Source of the DNA: CALHVX01 sp964640725
GTDB lineage: Bacteria; Pseudomonadota; Gammaproteobacteria; Pseudomonadales; Azotimanducaceae
Direction of reading: 5' to 3'
Assembly: GCA_964640725.1 (NCBI GenBank)
Contig: CAZXIJ010000008.1
Location: 62,001 to 126,000 of the forward strand
Length of the DNA: 64,000 bases
The notes under the pieces are model-generated. The model saw nothing but the letters and a program-made list of their open reading frames with translations, was not told the origin of the DNA and ran no database searches. Below are positions 16,095-25,592 of this stretch, piece after piece. A program made the position numbers and the translations under genes. Within the stretch, counting starts at the first letter, position 1. Every line of letters begins with the position of its first letter.

Positions 16095-19000
16095 CCCAGT
16101 TACAGCATGTAGCCGCCAGGCTCGACGGCAAGCGAATCGTTCTAACCGGCGCCGCCGGCAACATCGGCAGCCGCATTTCCCGCCACCTGCTCGCCGCTGG
16201 GGCGCGCCTGGTGATGACCGGCCGCAACGAGGACAAGCTCAACGCATTCGTTCAGGAGCTGGTCGGCGAGGGCTTTGCCGCCGACGACATGGTGGTGGTG
16301 GCCGGCGACTGCGGCGATCCCGCAGCTTGCCGACGCATGATCGACGCGGCGAAGGCGCACTACGACGGCATTGACGTGTTGATCAACAACGCCGGCACTG
16401 CCGGTCCCAAGCGTACCCTGCGCGAGGTGCCGTTCACCAACGCGGCTCGCAAAGCGCTTGGCGATACAGAAACGATGCTGGATGCGTCCATGAATCTGCT
16501 GGGCGGTCCCTGGCACATGGCGCGGGCTGCCGTGCCGCATATGTCTGCCGGCGGGTCCATCGTTAACGTGTCGACGATTTTCTCTCGCACCGCGTACTTT
16601 GGCCGCACGCCCTACGTCGTACCCAAGTCCGGTTTGAATGCCTTGAGTGCTGGCCTGGCTCGCGAGCTCGGCGGCGAAAAGGGCATCCGCGTTAACACCG
16701 TGTATCCCGGGCCGATCGAGTCCGAGCGGATTGACGGGGCCTTCCGGGCCATGGACGAGCTGCAGGGCCAGCCTGAGGGCACCACCTCGCAGTCTTTCCG
16801 CGACATCATGACGGTGCAGCGCGCAGACGATGAGGGCACTCTGGGCTATCGCTACCCCAAGCCCGATGACGTGGCCACAACCGTGCTGTGGCTGGCTTCC
16901 AGCGAGTCCGCAGCGTTTACGGGGCACGGCTTCGAAGTGACCAACGGTATGAAGGTACCGTTGCAGAGCGAAGCAGAGCTGGTGTCCTGGCCGGACGATC
17001 GGCTGGTGGACCTGCACGGCAAGTCGATTCTGATCCTCGGGGGGCGTGACATTGACGAAGCGCTGGTCTTCGCCGAGCGCAACCACGGGCGGGGCGCTAA
17101 CGTCCTCATCGGCTTCCGGACTCTGGACCTGGTCGGACAAGCCAGCGCGCGGGTTCAGCGTGCCGGCATGCGAGACATTCACGTGCAGCAGCTGGACCCG
17201 CTGCGCCCGGAGTCGGTGGAGCGTGTCTTCGCCTACGTGACCGGGCAGTTTGGTTCCCTGGACGGCGTTATCGTACTGCCGGAGACACCCAACGGTGCGC
17301 ACGGCTATTCCTTAACCACCGCCGATGACGACGATGTGGCGCGCTTTGTCGAGACCGAAGTGGTCGCGCCTGTGGCCTTTGCCTCGGCGCTGATCCGAAA
17401 TCTGGTGGAGTCGGAGCTGACGGACGATGCGCCGCCCGTGACCTTCATCACGAATCCGGATGATGGTCAGGGCAATCTGCTGAATGATATCCGTCGGGCG
17501 GCCATCGAAGAGCTGATCCGCATCTGGCGCGACGAAGAGACCAAACTGACCGAGCGCGGCCTGCCGGGCTGGAGCGGCGTACCGAACCAGATTGTGCGCT
17601 ACCACAACAGCGAGCCCGACAACCTGACCTTTGCTGCGGACTGGACTGCGACCCTTAATAACGGCGCGCGCAAGATGGACGCGATCAATCTGCGGGTGCC
17701 GGAACATATCAAGCGCGCGACGGCCAAGTCGTCCATGCCGCTGTCTATCCAGCGGGTGCTGCCGGGATTGCACCACGGCAAAACGGCGCTCATAACCGGC
17801 GGCAGCCTGGGGATCGGCATGCAGCTTGGGCGTTATCTGGCCCTGGCCGGTGCGCGAGTGCTGCTGGCTGCACGCAGCAAGCCCAAGCTCGAGGCCGCGC
17901 GCGATGAGATGGTGGCCGAACTGCGACAGATTGGCTACGGCGATCCGGAGGACCGGATTCACATCTGTGCCGATATTGATGTCGGCAACGAGTCGGCGCT
18001 TGAGCGCCTGCATGCGCTGACCATCGAGCTGTTCGGAGAGTTGGACTACCTGATCAACAACGCGGGCATTGCCGGTGCCGAAGAGATGGTCGTCGACATG
18101 GAAGTCGACAGCTGGAACACCACGCTGCAGGCCAACCTGATCTCGAACTACTCGCTGATTCGCAAGTTTGCGCCGCGCATGAAAGCGCGGGGTACGGGCG
18201 TGATTCTGAACGTGTCCAGCTACTTCGGCGGTGAAAAGTACGTCTCTGTTGCCTACCCGAACCGTGCTGACTACGCGGTTTCCAAGGCCGGGCAGCGAGC
18301 GCTCGCCGAGATTCTCTCGCGACACCTGGGGCCGGAAATCCGGATCAACGCCATGGCGCCCGGGCCGGTCGACGGCGCCCGGCTGCGGGGGCAGACCGAT
18401 GCGCCCGGGCTCTTTACCCGGCGTGGGCGCCTGATTCTGGAAAACATCCGGCTGAACCGGGTGCACGCGGCCTCCATGACCGCGCTGGAAGATGGCACCG
18501 ACGTGGCGCAGATCCTGCGGCTGGCCCAGAACGACGTCGGGGAGCTGTCGCGACTGAACGATTCTGCCGATGCCCTGCGCAAACTGTTTGTTCAGGTGGC
18601 CGAAGGTTCCAAAGAAGCCAACGCCTCGCGCTACCTTTTGAACCGCGACCTTGCGGGCAAGTTTACGGAGCGGCTGGTGACCTGCGGCAACTTCAGCGCC
18701 GAGCAGGCGGCGGAGTTCATGGAGCGCTTTGTCGAGCCGCCCATGCCGTTCTACGACAAGGCCTCGGTCGATCGGGAGTCGCAGAAGATCGAGTCGGGCA
18801 TTCTCAATCGCCTGCATCTGCACAAGATGCCCACCGACGAGCAGGTCAGCCTGTCGACGGTGTTCAGCCTGGCAGACCCCAGCGTGAGCGGCGAGACCTT
18901 CCACCCCTCCGGTGGCCTCAAGTTTGATCGCTCCGTGACCGAAGGCGAGCTGATGTTGCGGCCTGGCGACGAAGATCTGGCGAGCATGAAAGGCAAGCAC

Positions 19001-19717
19001 GTGTTGCTCATCGGCGACGCGATGCGCGACGAGATGATCAATATCGCAGAAGGGTACGCGCGCTACGGCGTCGCCAGCCTGAACGTGCTGACCCGTTCAG
19101 AGGACGCGGCCGCTGCGATCCAGCACGCGATCGACGCCCCGGCCGGGGTCGAGGTCCATGCGCTGGCTTCCGGTGATGATCTGGAAGACGGGATGGCGCA
19201 GATGCGAGCCGCACGAGGGCAGTTGGATGTGGTCGTGAGCACGCCGTGCACCACGCTGCCGCTCAATCCCCTGGCCGGCGACAGCGACGGCGATTGGGAT
19301 CGGGTGCTCTCCCACGAGGCCTTCGCGGACCTGGTTGATGACCATCTGACCCATCACTTTCGGGTCGCCCGCAAGGCGGCGCTGTATCCAAAGTGCCAGA
19401 TCGTGCTGGTGACGCCGGGCACCTCGCGGGCCTCGACGCGGGAAGAGTTTGCCCTGGCGATGTTCATCAAGACTGCGATGCATGCGTTCACGGTCACCCT
19501 GGGCGTTGAGGGCGAGCGGTTGCCGACGGTGCCGGCCGTGAACCAGGTGCAGCTCACGCGCCGGGCGCGGACGGAAGAGCCCAGTAACGAGCAGGAGCTG
19601 GCCGAGGAGATGGAGCGCCTGGTCTATGCAGTGCTGCAGTGCTCTGTGTCGGCACCAAGCCCCAGCGAGAGCCGCTATCTGAGCCGCATCTATCGAGGCA
19701 ACGCCGTCACGGTCTAA
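16091..19717 (+). CDS. mcr: Malonyl-CoA reductase (bifunctional, two SDR halves)
   Basis: The 1208-residue protein reduces malonyl-CoA to malonate semialdehyde and then to 3-hydroxypropionate with NADPH. The N-terminal half has an SDR glycine loop GAAGNIG at 20-26 and the catalytic pair Tyr175-x3-Lys179 with Ser161. The C-terminal half has GGSLGIG at 570-576, Ser709/710 and Tyr728-x3-Lys732. In the Chloroflexus enzyme (1219 residues, recalled) the C-terminal half makes the semialdehyde and the N-terminal half reduces it; the same split, near residue 545, is expected here. Both active sites look intact. The ATG overlaps the synthase stop as ATGA, so the two are translationally coupled and would be made in similar amounts. 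A strong hairpin follows the stop. Confidence 0.95.
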   Translation: MTQLQHVAARLDGKRIVLTGAAGNIGSRISRHLLAAGARLVMTGRNEDKLNAFVQELVGEGFAADDMVVVAGDCGDPAACRRMIDAAKAHYDGIDVLINNAGTAGPKRTLREVPFTNAARKALGDTETMLDASMNLLGGPWHMARAAVPHMSAGGSIVNVSTIFSRTAYFGRTPYVVPKSGLNALSAGLARELGGEKGIRVNTVYPGPIESERIDGAFRAMDELQGQPEGTTSQSFRDIMTVQRADDEGTLGYRYPKPDDVATTVLWLASSESAAFTGHGFEVTNGMKVPLQSEAELVSWPDDRLVDLHGKSILILGGRDIDEALVFAERNHGRGANVLIGFRTLDLVGQASARVQRAGMRDIHVQQLDPLRPESVERVFAYVTGQFGSLDGVIVLPETPNGAHGYSLTTADDDDVARFVETEVVAPVAFASALIRNLVESELTDDAPPVTFITNPDDGQGNLLNDIRRAAIEELIRIWRDEETKLTERGLPGWSGVPNQIVRYHNSEPDNLTFAADWTATLNNGARKMDAINLRVPEHIKRATAKSSMPLSIQRVLPGLHHGKTALITGGSLGIGMQLGRYLALAGARVLLAARSKPKLEAARDEMVAELRQIGYGDPEDRIHICADIDVGNESALERLHALTIELFGELDYLINNAGIAGAEEMVVDMEVDSWNTTLQANLISNYSLIRKFAPRMKARGTGVILNVSSYFGGEKYVSVAYPNRADYAVSKAGQRALAEILSRHLGPEIRINAMAPGPVDGARLRGQTDAPGLFTRRGRLILENIRLNRVHAASMTALEDGTDVAQILRLAQNDVGELSRLNDSADALRKLFVQVAEGSKEANASRYLLNRDLAGKFTERLVTCGNFSAEQAAEFMERFVEPPMPFYDKASVDRESQKIESGILNRLHLHKMPTDEQVSLSTVFSLADPSVSGETFHPSGGLKFDRSVTEGELMLRPGDEDLASMKGKHVLLIGDAMRDEMINIAEGYARYGVASLNVLTRSEDAAAAIQHAIDAPAGVEVHALASGDDLEDGMAQMRAARGQLDVVVSTPCTTLPLNPLAGDSDGDWDRVLSHEAFADLVDDHLTHHFRVARKAALYPKCQIVLVTPGTSRASTREEFALAMFIKTAMHAFTVTLGVEGERLPTVPAVNQVQLTRRARTEEPSNEQELAEEMERLVYAVLQCSVSAPSPSESRYLSRIYRGNAVTV

Positions 19718-19725
19718 TCGTCCGG

Positions 19726-19748
19726 GGCGAGGCCCTAGCGGCCTCGCC
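19726..19748. terminator. Strong hairpin after malonyl-CoA reductase
   Basis: GGCGAGGCC pairs perfectly with GGCCTCGCC around a five-base loop. It lies nine bases past the reductase stop and spans the stop codon of the convergent thioesterase gene, so it could end transcription from both sides. No T-run is seen. Confidence 0.6.
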
Positions 19749-20265
19749 GTGCCTCCTCCAGCCCGCCGACGTGCAGGGTCTTGCTCTTCGCCTGCAGCTC
19801 GCGGCGCATCTCGCGCCGCTGCCTGCCGGATTCAAAGAGCCGGCGCTCGACATCGTTGTCGATGCTCAGCGGGGGCACAGCGGCCGCGTTCCCGTGGTCA
19901 TCTTTCGCCATCATGGTGAAGTAGCACGACATGACATGCCGCGATACGTCTTCTGTGGGCTGTGCAGCTTCTGTGCGGATGCCGACTTCGAGGGTGGTGT
20001 TGCCGGTAAAGTTGACGTTGGCCTTGAAGGTCACCAGGTCGCCAACGGCCACGGGCTTGCGAAAATGCACCTGGTCGATGAACAGCGTGACCACGTACTG
20101 CTTGCAATAGCGGGATGCGCAGGCGTATGCCACTTGGTCGAGCTGCCGCAGCAGGGCGCCGCCGTGCACTGCCCCGGAGAAGTTGGCGAGCTCAGGCGTC
20201 ATTAACACCGTCATGGTGAGCGACTTGGTGCGGGCCTCCTCGCTTTCGCCTGGCTTGTCAGTCAT
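19735..20265 (-). CDS. Hotdog-fold acyl-CoA thioesterase (YciA/BACH type)
   Basis: The 176-residue product has the central helix HGGALLRQLDQVAYACASRY near residue 35, with the Asp expected in the 4HBT active site, followed by the strand TLFIDQVHFRKPVAVGDLV typical of the YciA/cytosolic long-chain acyl-CoA thioesterase group. It would hydrolyse acyl-CoA to acid and CoA. It is the last gene of a three-gene minus-strand unit with the Rieske oxygenase, overlapping the 77-residue gene before it by eight bases. Its place next to the reductase gene is end-to-end, so it is not part of the 3-hydroxypropionate transcript. The C-terminal 30 residues are basic and variable. Confidence 0.85.
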   Translation of the reverse strand: MTDKPGESEEARTKSLTMTVLMTPELANFSGAVHGGALLRQLDQVAYACASRYCKQYVVTLFIDQVHFRKPVAVGDLVTFKANVNFTGNTTLEVGIRTEAAQPTEDVSRHVMSCYFTMMAKDDHGNAAAVPPLSIDNDVERRLFESGRQRREMRRELQAKSKTLHVGGLEEARRGR

Positions 20266-20491
20266 CTGCAGGCGGCTGATTCCGGCCAGGGCGGCTGATC
20301 ACCTGCGTCGGGTCAGGGTTATTGCCGACCCAGTTGCACAGCTGCGGGTCTGCTTGCTGAATGTCGCCGGACAGGTGCACGCCCCAGCGAGTAAATACGC
20401 CGACGCTGTTCCCGCGGGTCAGACGGATATTGCCGTCGTCGTCCATCTGGTACAGGGTTTCAGGGTCAAAGGGGTGGGTCAGGCTGGCCAT
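20258..20491 (-). CDS. Small protein of unknown function in the Rieske oxygenase operon
   Basis: The 77-residue frame begins one base after the Rieske gene stop and overlaps the thioesterase start, so it is translated as part of that operon. I see no known domain. The N-terminal half, with MDDDGNIRLTRGNSVGVFTRWG, reads like a folded beta-rich small protein; the C-terminus is Pro/Asn-rich. It could be an accessory or chaperone for the oxygenase, but that is inferred from position only. Confidence 0.6.
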   Translation of the reverse strand: MASLTHPFDPETLYQMDDDGNIRLTRGNSVGVFTRWGVHLSGDIQQADPQLCNWVGNNPDPTQVISRPGRNQPPADD

Positions 20492-20492
20492 G

Positions 20493-21848
20493 CTATTCCC
20501 CCACCCACTCAGTCAGCTTGTGATGGATCCAGCGTACTTTCGCTTCCTGGTAGCCGGATAGCACCACGCCGGTCTTGTAGGTCGTTTCCAGGCCCCACTG
20601 AACCTTCGGCATGTTGAACGCATCCTGATCGAACACCTTGCCCAGGTAGCCGAGGGCGCTGGACCAGCCTTCGTCTTCCTCCAGCCAACGCACCTGCGCC
20701 GGTGCCGGGCGTTCGCCTTCGAAAGGCGCCAGCAGGATGCACTCCATGATCGCGCTGCGGTGATCGTCGCCGTTCGGGCGGAAGCGATAGACGATGCCGT
20801 TGAAGGCGCCCCAGGGATGGAAGTTCGGAAACAGCGTGTAGTCGATGCTGTCGACCAGCTCCGCATCGCAGTACTCATCGACGCGATCGCCGGCGATGGG
20901 CCGCATGTTTTGCCGCGACAGGTTGGCCATGAAGGCGCGAGGGTTGACGCCGTCGGGGATCTGGGGAACCTCTGCGTCGTGGTCCATATCCATCAGGGTG
21001 CGCAGCATGTCGTCGTTGCCCGGGGTGTAGTCCAGCAGCGGGCTGTGGGTTGCCCCGGGGGTAATGACCCGGGCGCAGTTGTCCCAGATATCAACCTGGC
21101 TGTTGGTGTCGCCCAGGCTGCGCAGGATTTGCGGGTGAGTGCCGTTGACGTGGTACGCCTCGCAGAAGGCTTCCTGAGCGATTTTCCAGTTGCAGGGCAT
21201 CACCTTGGCGACGTGTGCCGACTTGTACAAGCCGCCCAGGTTCCAGCGCTCGAACTGTGGTGCGAGATCCTTGATGAAGTCGTCAAAGGGCGCGCAATCC
21301 TGGTCCGGATTGATAAACACGAAGCCCGCCCACTGCGCGACCGGGATATCGGGCAAGGAAAACTCACCGTCTTCCACCTGCGGGAAATCCCAGCGCGCCG
21401 GTACCTCTTTGAGCGAGCCGTCGAGCTTCCAGCAGAAACCATGAAAGGGGCAGCGCAGTTCTGTGGCGTTGCCGTCGAACTCCTTGAGCATGCGTCCGCG
21501 GTGCAGGCAGGCGTTCGGATAGCACTTGATGGCGCCGTCTTCGGCCCGTACTACGAGGAACGACATATGTGCGATGTCGTAGCGGTAGTGGTCGCCGGGG
21601 TTGGGGATGTCTTCTTCGCGGCAGGTGAACTGCCAGACCTTCTTCCAGAGGTTCGCGACTTCCTTCTCGTGGTAGGCGCGGGTGGTGTAGCGCTCTACCG
21701 AGAACTCGTTGGTGCCCATGTCTTTCGGAGACTGCATGCGCAGCACATCGGGTACCGGGTGAGAGTCTGCATCCAACAGGTCCTGATAGGTGAGCCCCGG
21801 GGAGCGAGTCATGGTTTCCGGGTTCAGGTCTTTGTACGCTTCAGCCAT
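20493..21848 (-). CDS. Rieske non-heme iron oxygenase, alpha subunit
   Basis: The product is 451 residues from an ATG at 21848 with a strong GGAGGG ribosome site. The Rieske cluster ligands are present as CLH near residue 120 and CPFH about 20 residues on. The catalytic iron site shows EAYHVNGTHPQ (two His) near residue 220, with the usual third acidic ligand expected near the C-terminus. Length and order fit the aromatic-ring-hydroxylating dioxygenase alpha family. It hydroxylates an unknown substrate using electrons from a reductase that is not in the window; no beta subunit follows either. The gene is divergent from the dehalogenase-like hydrolase, with 179 bases between the starts. Confidence 0.9.
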   Translation of the reverse strand: MAEAYKDLNPETMTRSPGLTYQDLLDADSHPVPDVLRMQSPKDMGTNEFSVERYTTRAYHEKEVANLWKKVWQFTCREEDIPNPGDHYRYDIAHMSFLVVRAEDGAIKCYPNACLHRGRMLKEFDGNATELRCPFHGFCWKLDGSLKEVPARWDFPQVEDGEFSLPDIPVAQWAGFVFINPDQDCAPFDDFIKDLAPQFERWNLGGLYKSAHVAKVMPCNWKIAQEAFCEAYHVNGTHPQILRSLGDTNSQVDIWDNCARVITPGATHSPLLDYTPGNDDMLRTLMDMDHDAEVPQIPDGVNPRAFMANLSRQNMRPIAGDRVDEYCDAELVDSIDYTLFPNFHPWGAFNGIVYRFRPNGDDHRSAIMECILLAPFEGERPAPAQVRWLEEDEGWSSALGYLGKVFDQDAFNMPKVQWGLETTYKTGVVLSGYQEAKVRWIHHKLTEWVGE

Positions 21849-22027
21849 GGGGAGCCCTCCGATGTTCGATAAAGCGGCGTTGCCCAGAGTGTACCTGACC
21901 TTCCAGCCCATCGCGCTTGCCGCCGCCCAGGCCCATTCCCACACCCATCCCCTCGTCTATCCCCTCACCTTGCTTGACGGGCGATTCACCGACTTTTACG
22001 GTTCTCGCCCAAGGCAGGAGAGACGCG

Positions 22028-22942
22028 ATGATTGAGGCCGACGAGACCTTTGATGGAACCTGGCCTTTCGTGCCCCGGTTCTCTACCGCCGCCGGTTTTC
22101 GCCAGCACTACATCGACGAGGGGCCCCGGGACGGAGAGACCATCGTCTGTCTGCACGGCGAGCCGACCTGGGGCTACCTGTATCGGAATTTCGTGCCGCC
22201 CCTGGCCCGGCGCTACCGGGTGGTGGTGCCCGACCACATGGGGTTTGGCAAGTCAGAAACGCCCCAGGAGCGGGTGTATACCCTGCAAACCCATGTCGAG
22301 AATCTGGAAAAACTCTTTGACGACCTGGGCTTGCAGGACATCACGCTCGTGTGCCAGGACTGGGGCGGCCCGATGACCGGTGCCTATACCATTCGCCATC
22401 CGGAGCGGGTCAAGCGCGTGTTTCTGATGAATACCCTGTTTGGCTACGGCGGTGCTGAGTCGCCGGCCGAGAAAACGCCCTGGTTCCAGTGGATCGAGAA
22501 GCACGAAGAGGCCGGCACGCTGCGCGGAATTCTGGGGGAGATGGGTTCGACGGTGCTGTCGGTCATGAAAATCATCGGCTTTCAGAACAGCGCGGCGGTG
22601 GACGAGACCTGGATCCGCGCCTACGCGTCAGCGTTTCCGGATCGTGAATCCTGTATCGGCGCGATTGAGTTTCCGCTGGACGTGCACTACGGGCGGTTTG
22701 TGCCGTACACCATGGGCGGTCTCAAAACCGGCAACCTGCCGAAGGTCAGTGCCAAGCCCGCCATGTTGGTGTCTGGGGACGCTGACTTCGGTATCGATCC
22801 GGATTGGGCCCGGGCGGACTTCGCGAACATTTTTCCCGGCGCGCCGATCGTCCCGCTGCGCGGCGTCGGCCATTTCTGTCAGGAAGACGTGCCGGAAACC
22901 CTGGTGGCACTGATCGAGCAGTTCATGCAATCCACCGGCTGA
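22028..22942 (+). CDS. Haloalkane dehalogenase-like alpha/beta hydrolase
   Basis: The 304-residue product starts at an ATG after a GGAGAG site. It has the family's key elements: HGEPTWGYLYR near residue 40 (with the Trp used for halide binding in DhlA-type enzymes), the nucleophile Asp in CQDWGGPMTG near residue 115, an acid in SGDADFGID, and His in GVGHFCQED. An aspartate nucleophile in place of serine points to dehalogenase or epoxide-hydrolase chemistry. The halide-binding Trp favours a dehalogenase, but the substrate is not known and activity is not proven. It stands divergent from the Rieske operon and ends six bases from the convergent DUF3089 gene. Confidence 0.8.
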   Translation: MIEADETFDGTWPFVPRFSTAAGFRQHYIDEGPRDGETIVCLHGEPTWGYLYRNFVPPLARRYRVVVPDHMGFGKSETPQERVYTLQTHVENLEKLFDDLGLQDITLVCQDWGGPMTGAYTIRHPERVKRVFLMNTLFGYGGAESPAEKTPWFQWIEKHEEAGTLRGILGEMGSTVLSVMKIIGFQNSAAVDETWIRAYASAFPDRESCIGAIEFPLDVHYGRFVPYTMGGLKTGNLPKVSAKPAMLVSGDADFGIDPDWARADFANIFPGAPIVPLRGVGHFCQEDVPETLVALIEQFMQSTG

Positions 22943-22948
22943 GACAGA

Positions 22949-24124
22949 TCAGAGCCCGGCAGAGACCGCTCCAGTACGGGTGCCGATGTTTGCTCGCAGA
23001 TTCATGTAGAACAGGTTCCAGTCGTAGCGATGCATGCTGCCTTCCGGCGTGGCGCCTTCGTCTTCGAAGGCGGGATGGACGGGGCCGGTCAGCCGCAGCC
23101 GGCCGGCTTCGTCGCACTGCGCGCCGCTGTGCTCGGCGATGATCTCCGGCAGGGCCTCATAGCGAACGCCCGGGTCCCGGCCGAGCAGAAAATCCAGCTG
23201 GCCGCCAGCAGGCAGGGTGGGCAAGGCACCGAGGTTTCGGGCGGCCTCGACCCTGGCCGTGTCCTGTTGCCAACTGAGCGGGTTAATGCAGATCGATGCG
23301 GCGCGGTTGTGCCACGCCCAGCCGTCGCGATACCAGATTGGCAGTTCGTAATTCTCGGCAGGCCCAAGCCCGTCGCTGCGGTAGCTGTCCCAGGTCACGA
23401 TGCAGCCGGTCATTGCGGCCGACGTGCAGTACGGCACGTCCGGAAAGTTGCGTCCGGCCAGATCCCTCGGCAGCCAGTAGCCGATCAGATAGGCCACAGC
23501 CATCCGGTCCAGCAGCGGCGAGCCGGAGATGCGTTCCGAGAGCAGGCGCTGCAGGTGCAGGGTGCCCTGGCTGTGACCGGCCAGCAGAAACGGTCGCTGG
23601 CCGATGTCCTCGAGGAAGGCATCGAAGGCGCGGGCAACGTCCTCGTAGGCAAGGTCCAGGGACGCGAAACCGTGCGCGCCGGCATTGCGGTTGAACACCG
23701 CAATGTGAGCCTGGCGAAAGCGTGGGGCGTACAGATCGCAGCAGTCGCTGAAGGCGCTGGCGCCGGTGGCCAGCATCGTTTCGATACCTTGCTTTGCATG
23801 GTTGCTTGCCTGGGGCGTGTCGTTCCACTCGCCGGGACCGAACCAGGTCGTTGGGTGCACGTAGAAAACCGCCGGCCTGGTTGCCAGGCCCGTCGCTTGC
23901 AACGGCGGCGCGGCCCCCGCTGGGCGCAGCTTTGCTGCGCTGGCCGTAGCCGGGTGCGCCGCCCACTGAGTCAGGTCGGCATAGTCCGGTGCCAGGCTCT
24001 GGTCTGCCGTGTTAAAGGTTGCCGGCGGCATGACGTACCAGACGATTAACGGCTGCGCCGCGAAATAAGCAACAGCCGCCAGGAGCACCAGGGTGCCCAG
24101 CAAAGCCGCGAGACTCTTTTTCAT
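22949..24124 (-). CDS. DUF3089 lipase-like alpha/beta hydrolase
   Basis: The 391-residue protein begins with a short basic stretch and one hydrophobic segment (residues 4-24), a signal peptide or membrane anchor, so it acts outside the cytoplasm. Family markers are VFYVHPTTW near residue 88 and the nucleophile elbow AGHSQGTLH near 200. DUF3089 proteins are predicted lipases or esterases of unknown substrate. It is the third gene of the aldolase/carotenoid oxygenase operon, 16 bases after the oxygenase stop. Confidence 0.8.
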   Translation of the reverse strand: MKKSLAALLGTLVLLAAVAYFAAQPLIVWYVMPPATFNTADQSLAPDYADLTQWAAHPATASAAKLRPAGAAPPLQATGLATRPAVFYVHPTTWFGPGEWNDTPQASNHAKQGIETMLATGASAFSDCCDLYAPRFRQAHIAVFNRNAGAHGFASLDLAYEDVARAFDAFLEDIGQRPFLLAGHSQGTLHLQRLLSERISGSPLLDRMAVAYLIGYWLPRDLAGRNFPDVPYCTSAAMTGCIVTWDSYRSDGLGPAENYELPIWYRDGWAWHNRAASICINPLSWQQDTARVEAARNLGALPTLPAGGQLDFLLGRDPGVRYEALPEIIAEHSGAQCDEAGRLRLTGPVHPAFEDEGATPEGSMHRYDWNLFYMNLRANIGTRTGAVSAGL

Positions 24125-24140
24125 CAGTGCGTCGCTGCGT

Positions 24141-25592
24141 TCAGCTTGCTGCTGCCGGGTGGAAGTGACCGTGGAACTGGTGGGGCAAGTGATGCGTTAG
24201 AGGAATCACGGCCACCCGGTCATTCAGGTTTTGGGCCCGGTAAATCTGCAGTTCGCTGCGGTGTTTGAATGCGTCGTACACCACTTCCAGCAGGTAGCCG
24301 TCGTCCTCGGCGGACCCCCCGCTGCGGGGCGCGAAAACCGGTTCTGAGCCATAGGTACCTGGCGGCAGCGTCAGCTGCTGGGCGGCGCCATCCCAGGGGA
24401 TTCGGGCGATCCCGTTGAAGAAGCTGTTGGCGCCGTTGGGCACCGAGCAGGCGGTGTAGGTCATCGCGTTGCGACGTCCGGTCCAGGCCGGGTTGTAGGT
24501 CGGAAACTCCGACTCTGTCTCTGTGACGTTCCAGCAAGACATGCGGCCGCCGGCAAGGTCCAGCTCGTAGCGTTTGTAGGTGCCGCCGTTGAACCGGCCG
24601 TCAGGATTAAACACGTCTGTCAGTGTTTCGTTGGCATCAAAGTCGCTGGCAAACATGCCGTCGACGAACAGCTTGCCGTTCTCCTCAAACGCATTGCCGA
24701 AGTGAATGACGGTGCCCGGGTCGGTCTCGAACTGATGGGCAACGGAGACGTCCGCGAGATCGACCACCAGGACTCGCATGGCGACCGAGGGGTCGTAGTG
24801 CACCAGATCAGAAAAGGTTTTCGCACCCAGGAGGATCGGGATCGGGTTGCCGAACACGATGCTGCCCAGAAAAAAGACGGCGTAGTGCTCGGTGAGCGCG
24901 AAGTCGTGGCAGAAAGGCATGCTGTCCACCGGAATGCGGCCTCGCTTGTACAGCTCGCCCGCGCTGTTGATCCGGTAGATGTTGAGGCAAGGCTTCGGGC
25001 CTTTGAGGCCGACGCCGTGGACGCCAGCGCCGAAACTGATGTAGTCGCCGCTGAACGGGTGATGGCGACCATGCGCGCTCATGACCGCCGACGGTTCCAG
25101 CTTGCCGTCGTAGTCCCACTCGCCCTCGGTTTCCAGGGTGCGCGGGTCGACGGCCCAGGGCCGCCCCCCCTCATAGAGGGCGAGCAGCTTGCCGGCGTGG
25201 CTGGCCGTGTGCGTGTTTGCCGGGTTGCCCGGCGTCTTCAGAAAGTTCTTGCGAAAACCGCCAGGGATCTGCGTGCCGAACCCGCGAAAGCGAATGGCCT
25301 GCGCGTCAGTCTCCGCCAGATACTTCGGCGTGCGGACGTAGCGGTTCCGGAACTGCGCCTGACCCGCGTCGAAGCGAAACGCGCACAGCATGCCGTCACC
25401 GTCAAACCAGTGCCCGTAACGCTCGGCACCGATGCGTTGCCGACCGGGACCGTTGCGGTAGAAGGTACCGCTGAGATCCGTGGGTATCTGTCCCTCGGCG
25501 GCTTCGAGAACGTAATCGTATTCCTCGTCCAGATTCTCAAGGCCACCGTGACAGCTGGGAATCTCGTTGCCGGCAGGCGCGGGATGGCTCAT
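24141..25592 (-). CDS. Carotenoid cleavage oxygenase family protein
   Basis: The 483-residue protein belongs to the RPE65/CCD seven-bladed propeller family. The four iron-binding histidines can be placed in SAHGRHHP (near 175), PFCHDFALTEHY (near 225), VIHFGNAF (near 290) and the C-terminal LPHQFHGHFHP. GTFYRNGPGRQ near residue 42 is the typical N-terminal signature. The family cleaves carotenoids, stilbenes or lignin-derived alkenes with oxygen; which one here is unknown. The ATG overlaps the aldolase stop as ATGA, so the two are coupled. Confidence 0.88.
   Translation of the reverse strand: MSHPAPAGNEIPSCHGGLENLDEEYDYVLEAAEGQIPTDLSGTFYRNGPGRQRIGAERYGHWFDGDGMLCAFRFDAGQAQFRNRYVRTPKYLAETDAQAIRFRGFGTQIPGGFRKNFLKTPGNPANTHTASHAGKLLALYEGGRPWAVDPRTLETEGEWDYDGKLEPSAVMSAHGRHHPFSGDYISFGAGVHGVGLKGPKPCLNIYRINSAGELYKRGRIPVDSMPFCHDFALTEHYAVFFLGSIVFGNPIPILLGAKTFSDLVHYDPSVAMRVLVVDLADVSVAHQFETDPGTVIHFGNAFEENGKLFVDGMFASDFDANETLTDVFNPDGRFNGGTYKRYELDLAGGRMSCWNVTETESEFPTYNPAWTGRRNAMTYTACSVPNGANSFFNGIARIPWDGAAQQLTLPPGTYGSEPVFAPRSGGSAEDDGYLLEVVYDAFKHRSELQIYRAQNLNDRVAVIPLTHHLPHQFHGHFHPAAAS

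Noticed and set aside
17312..19000. A 562-codon antisense frame in malonyl-CoA reductase
   Set aside because: Shadow of the second SDR half; no plausible start site or domain.
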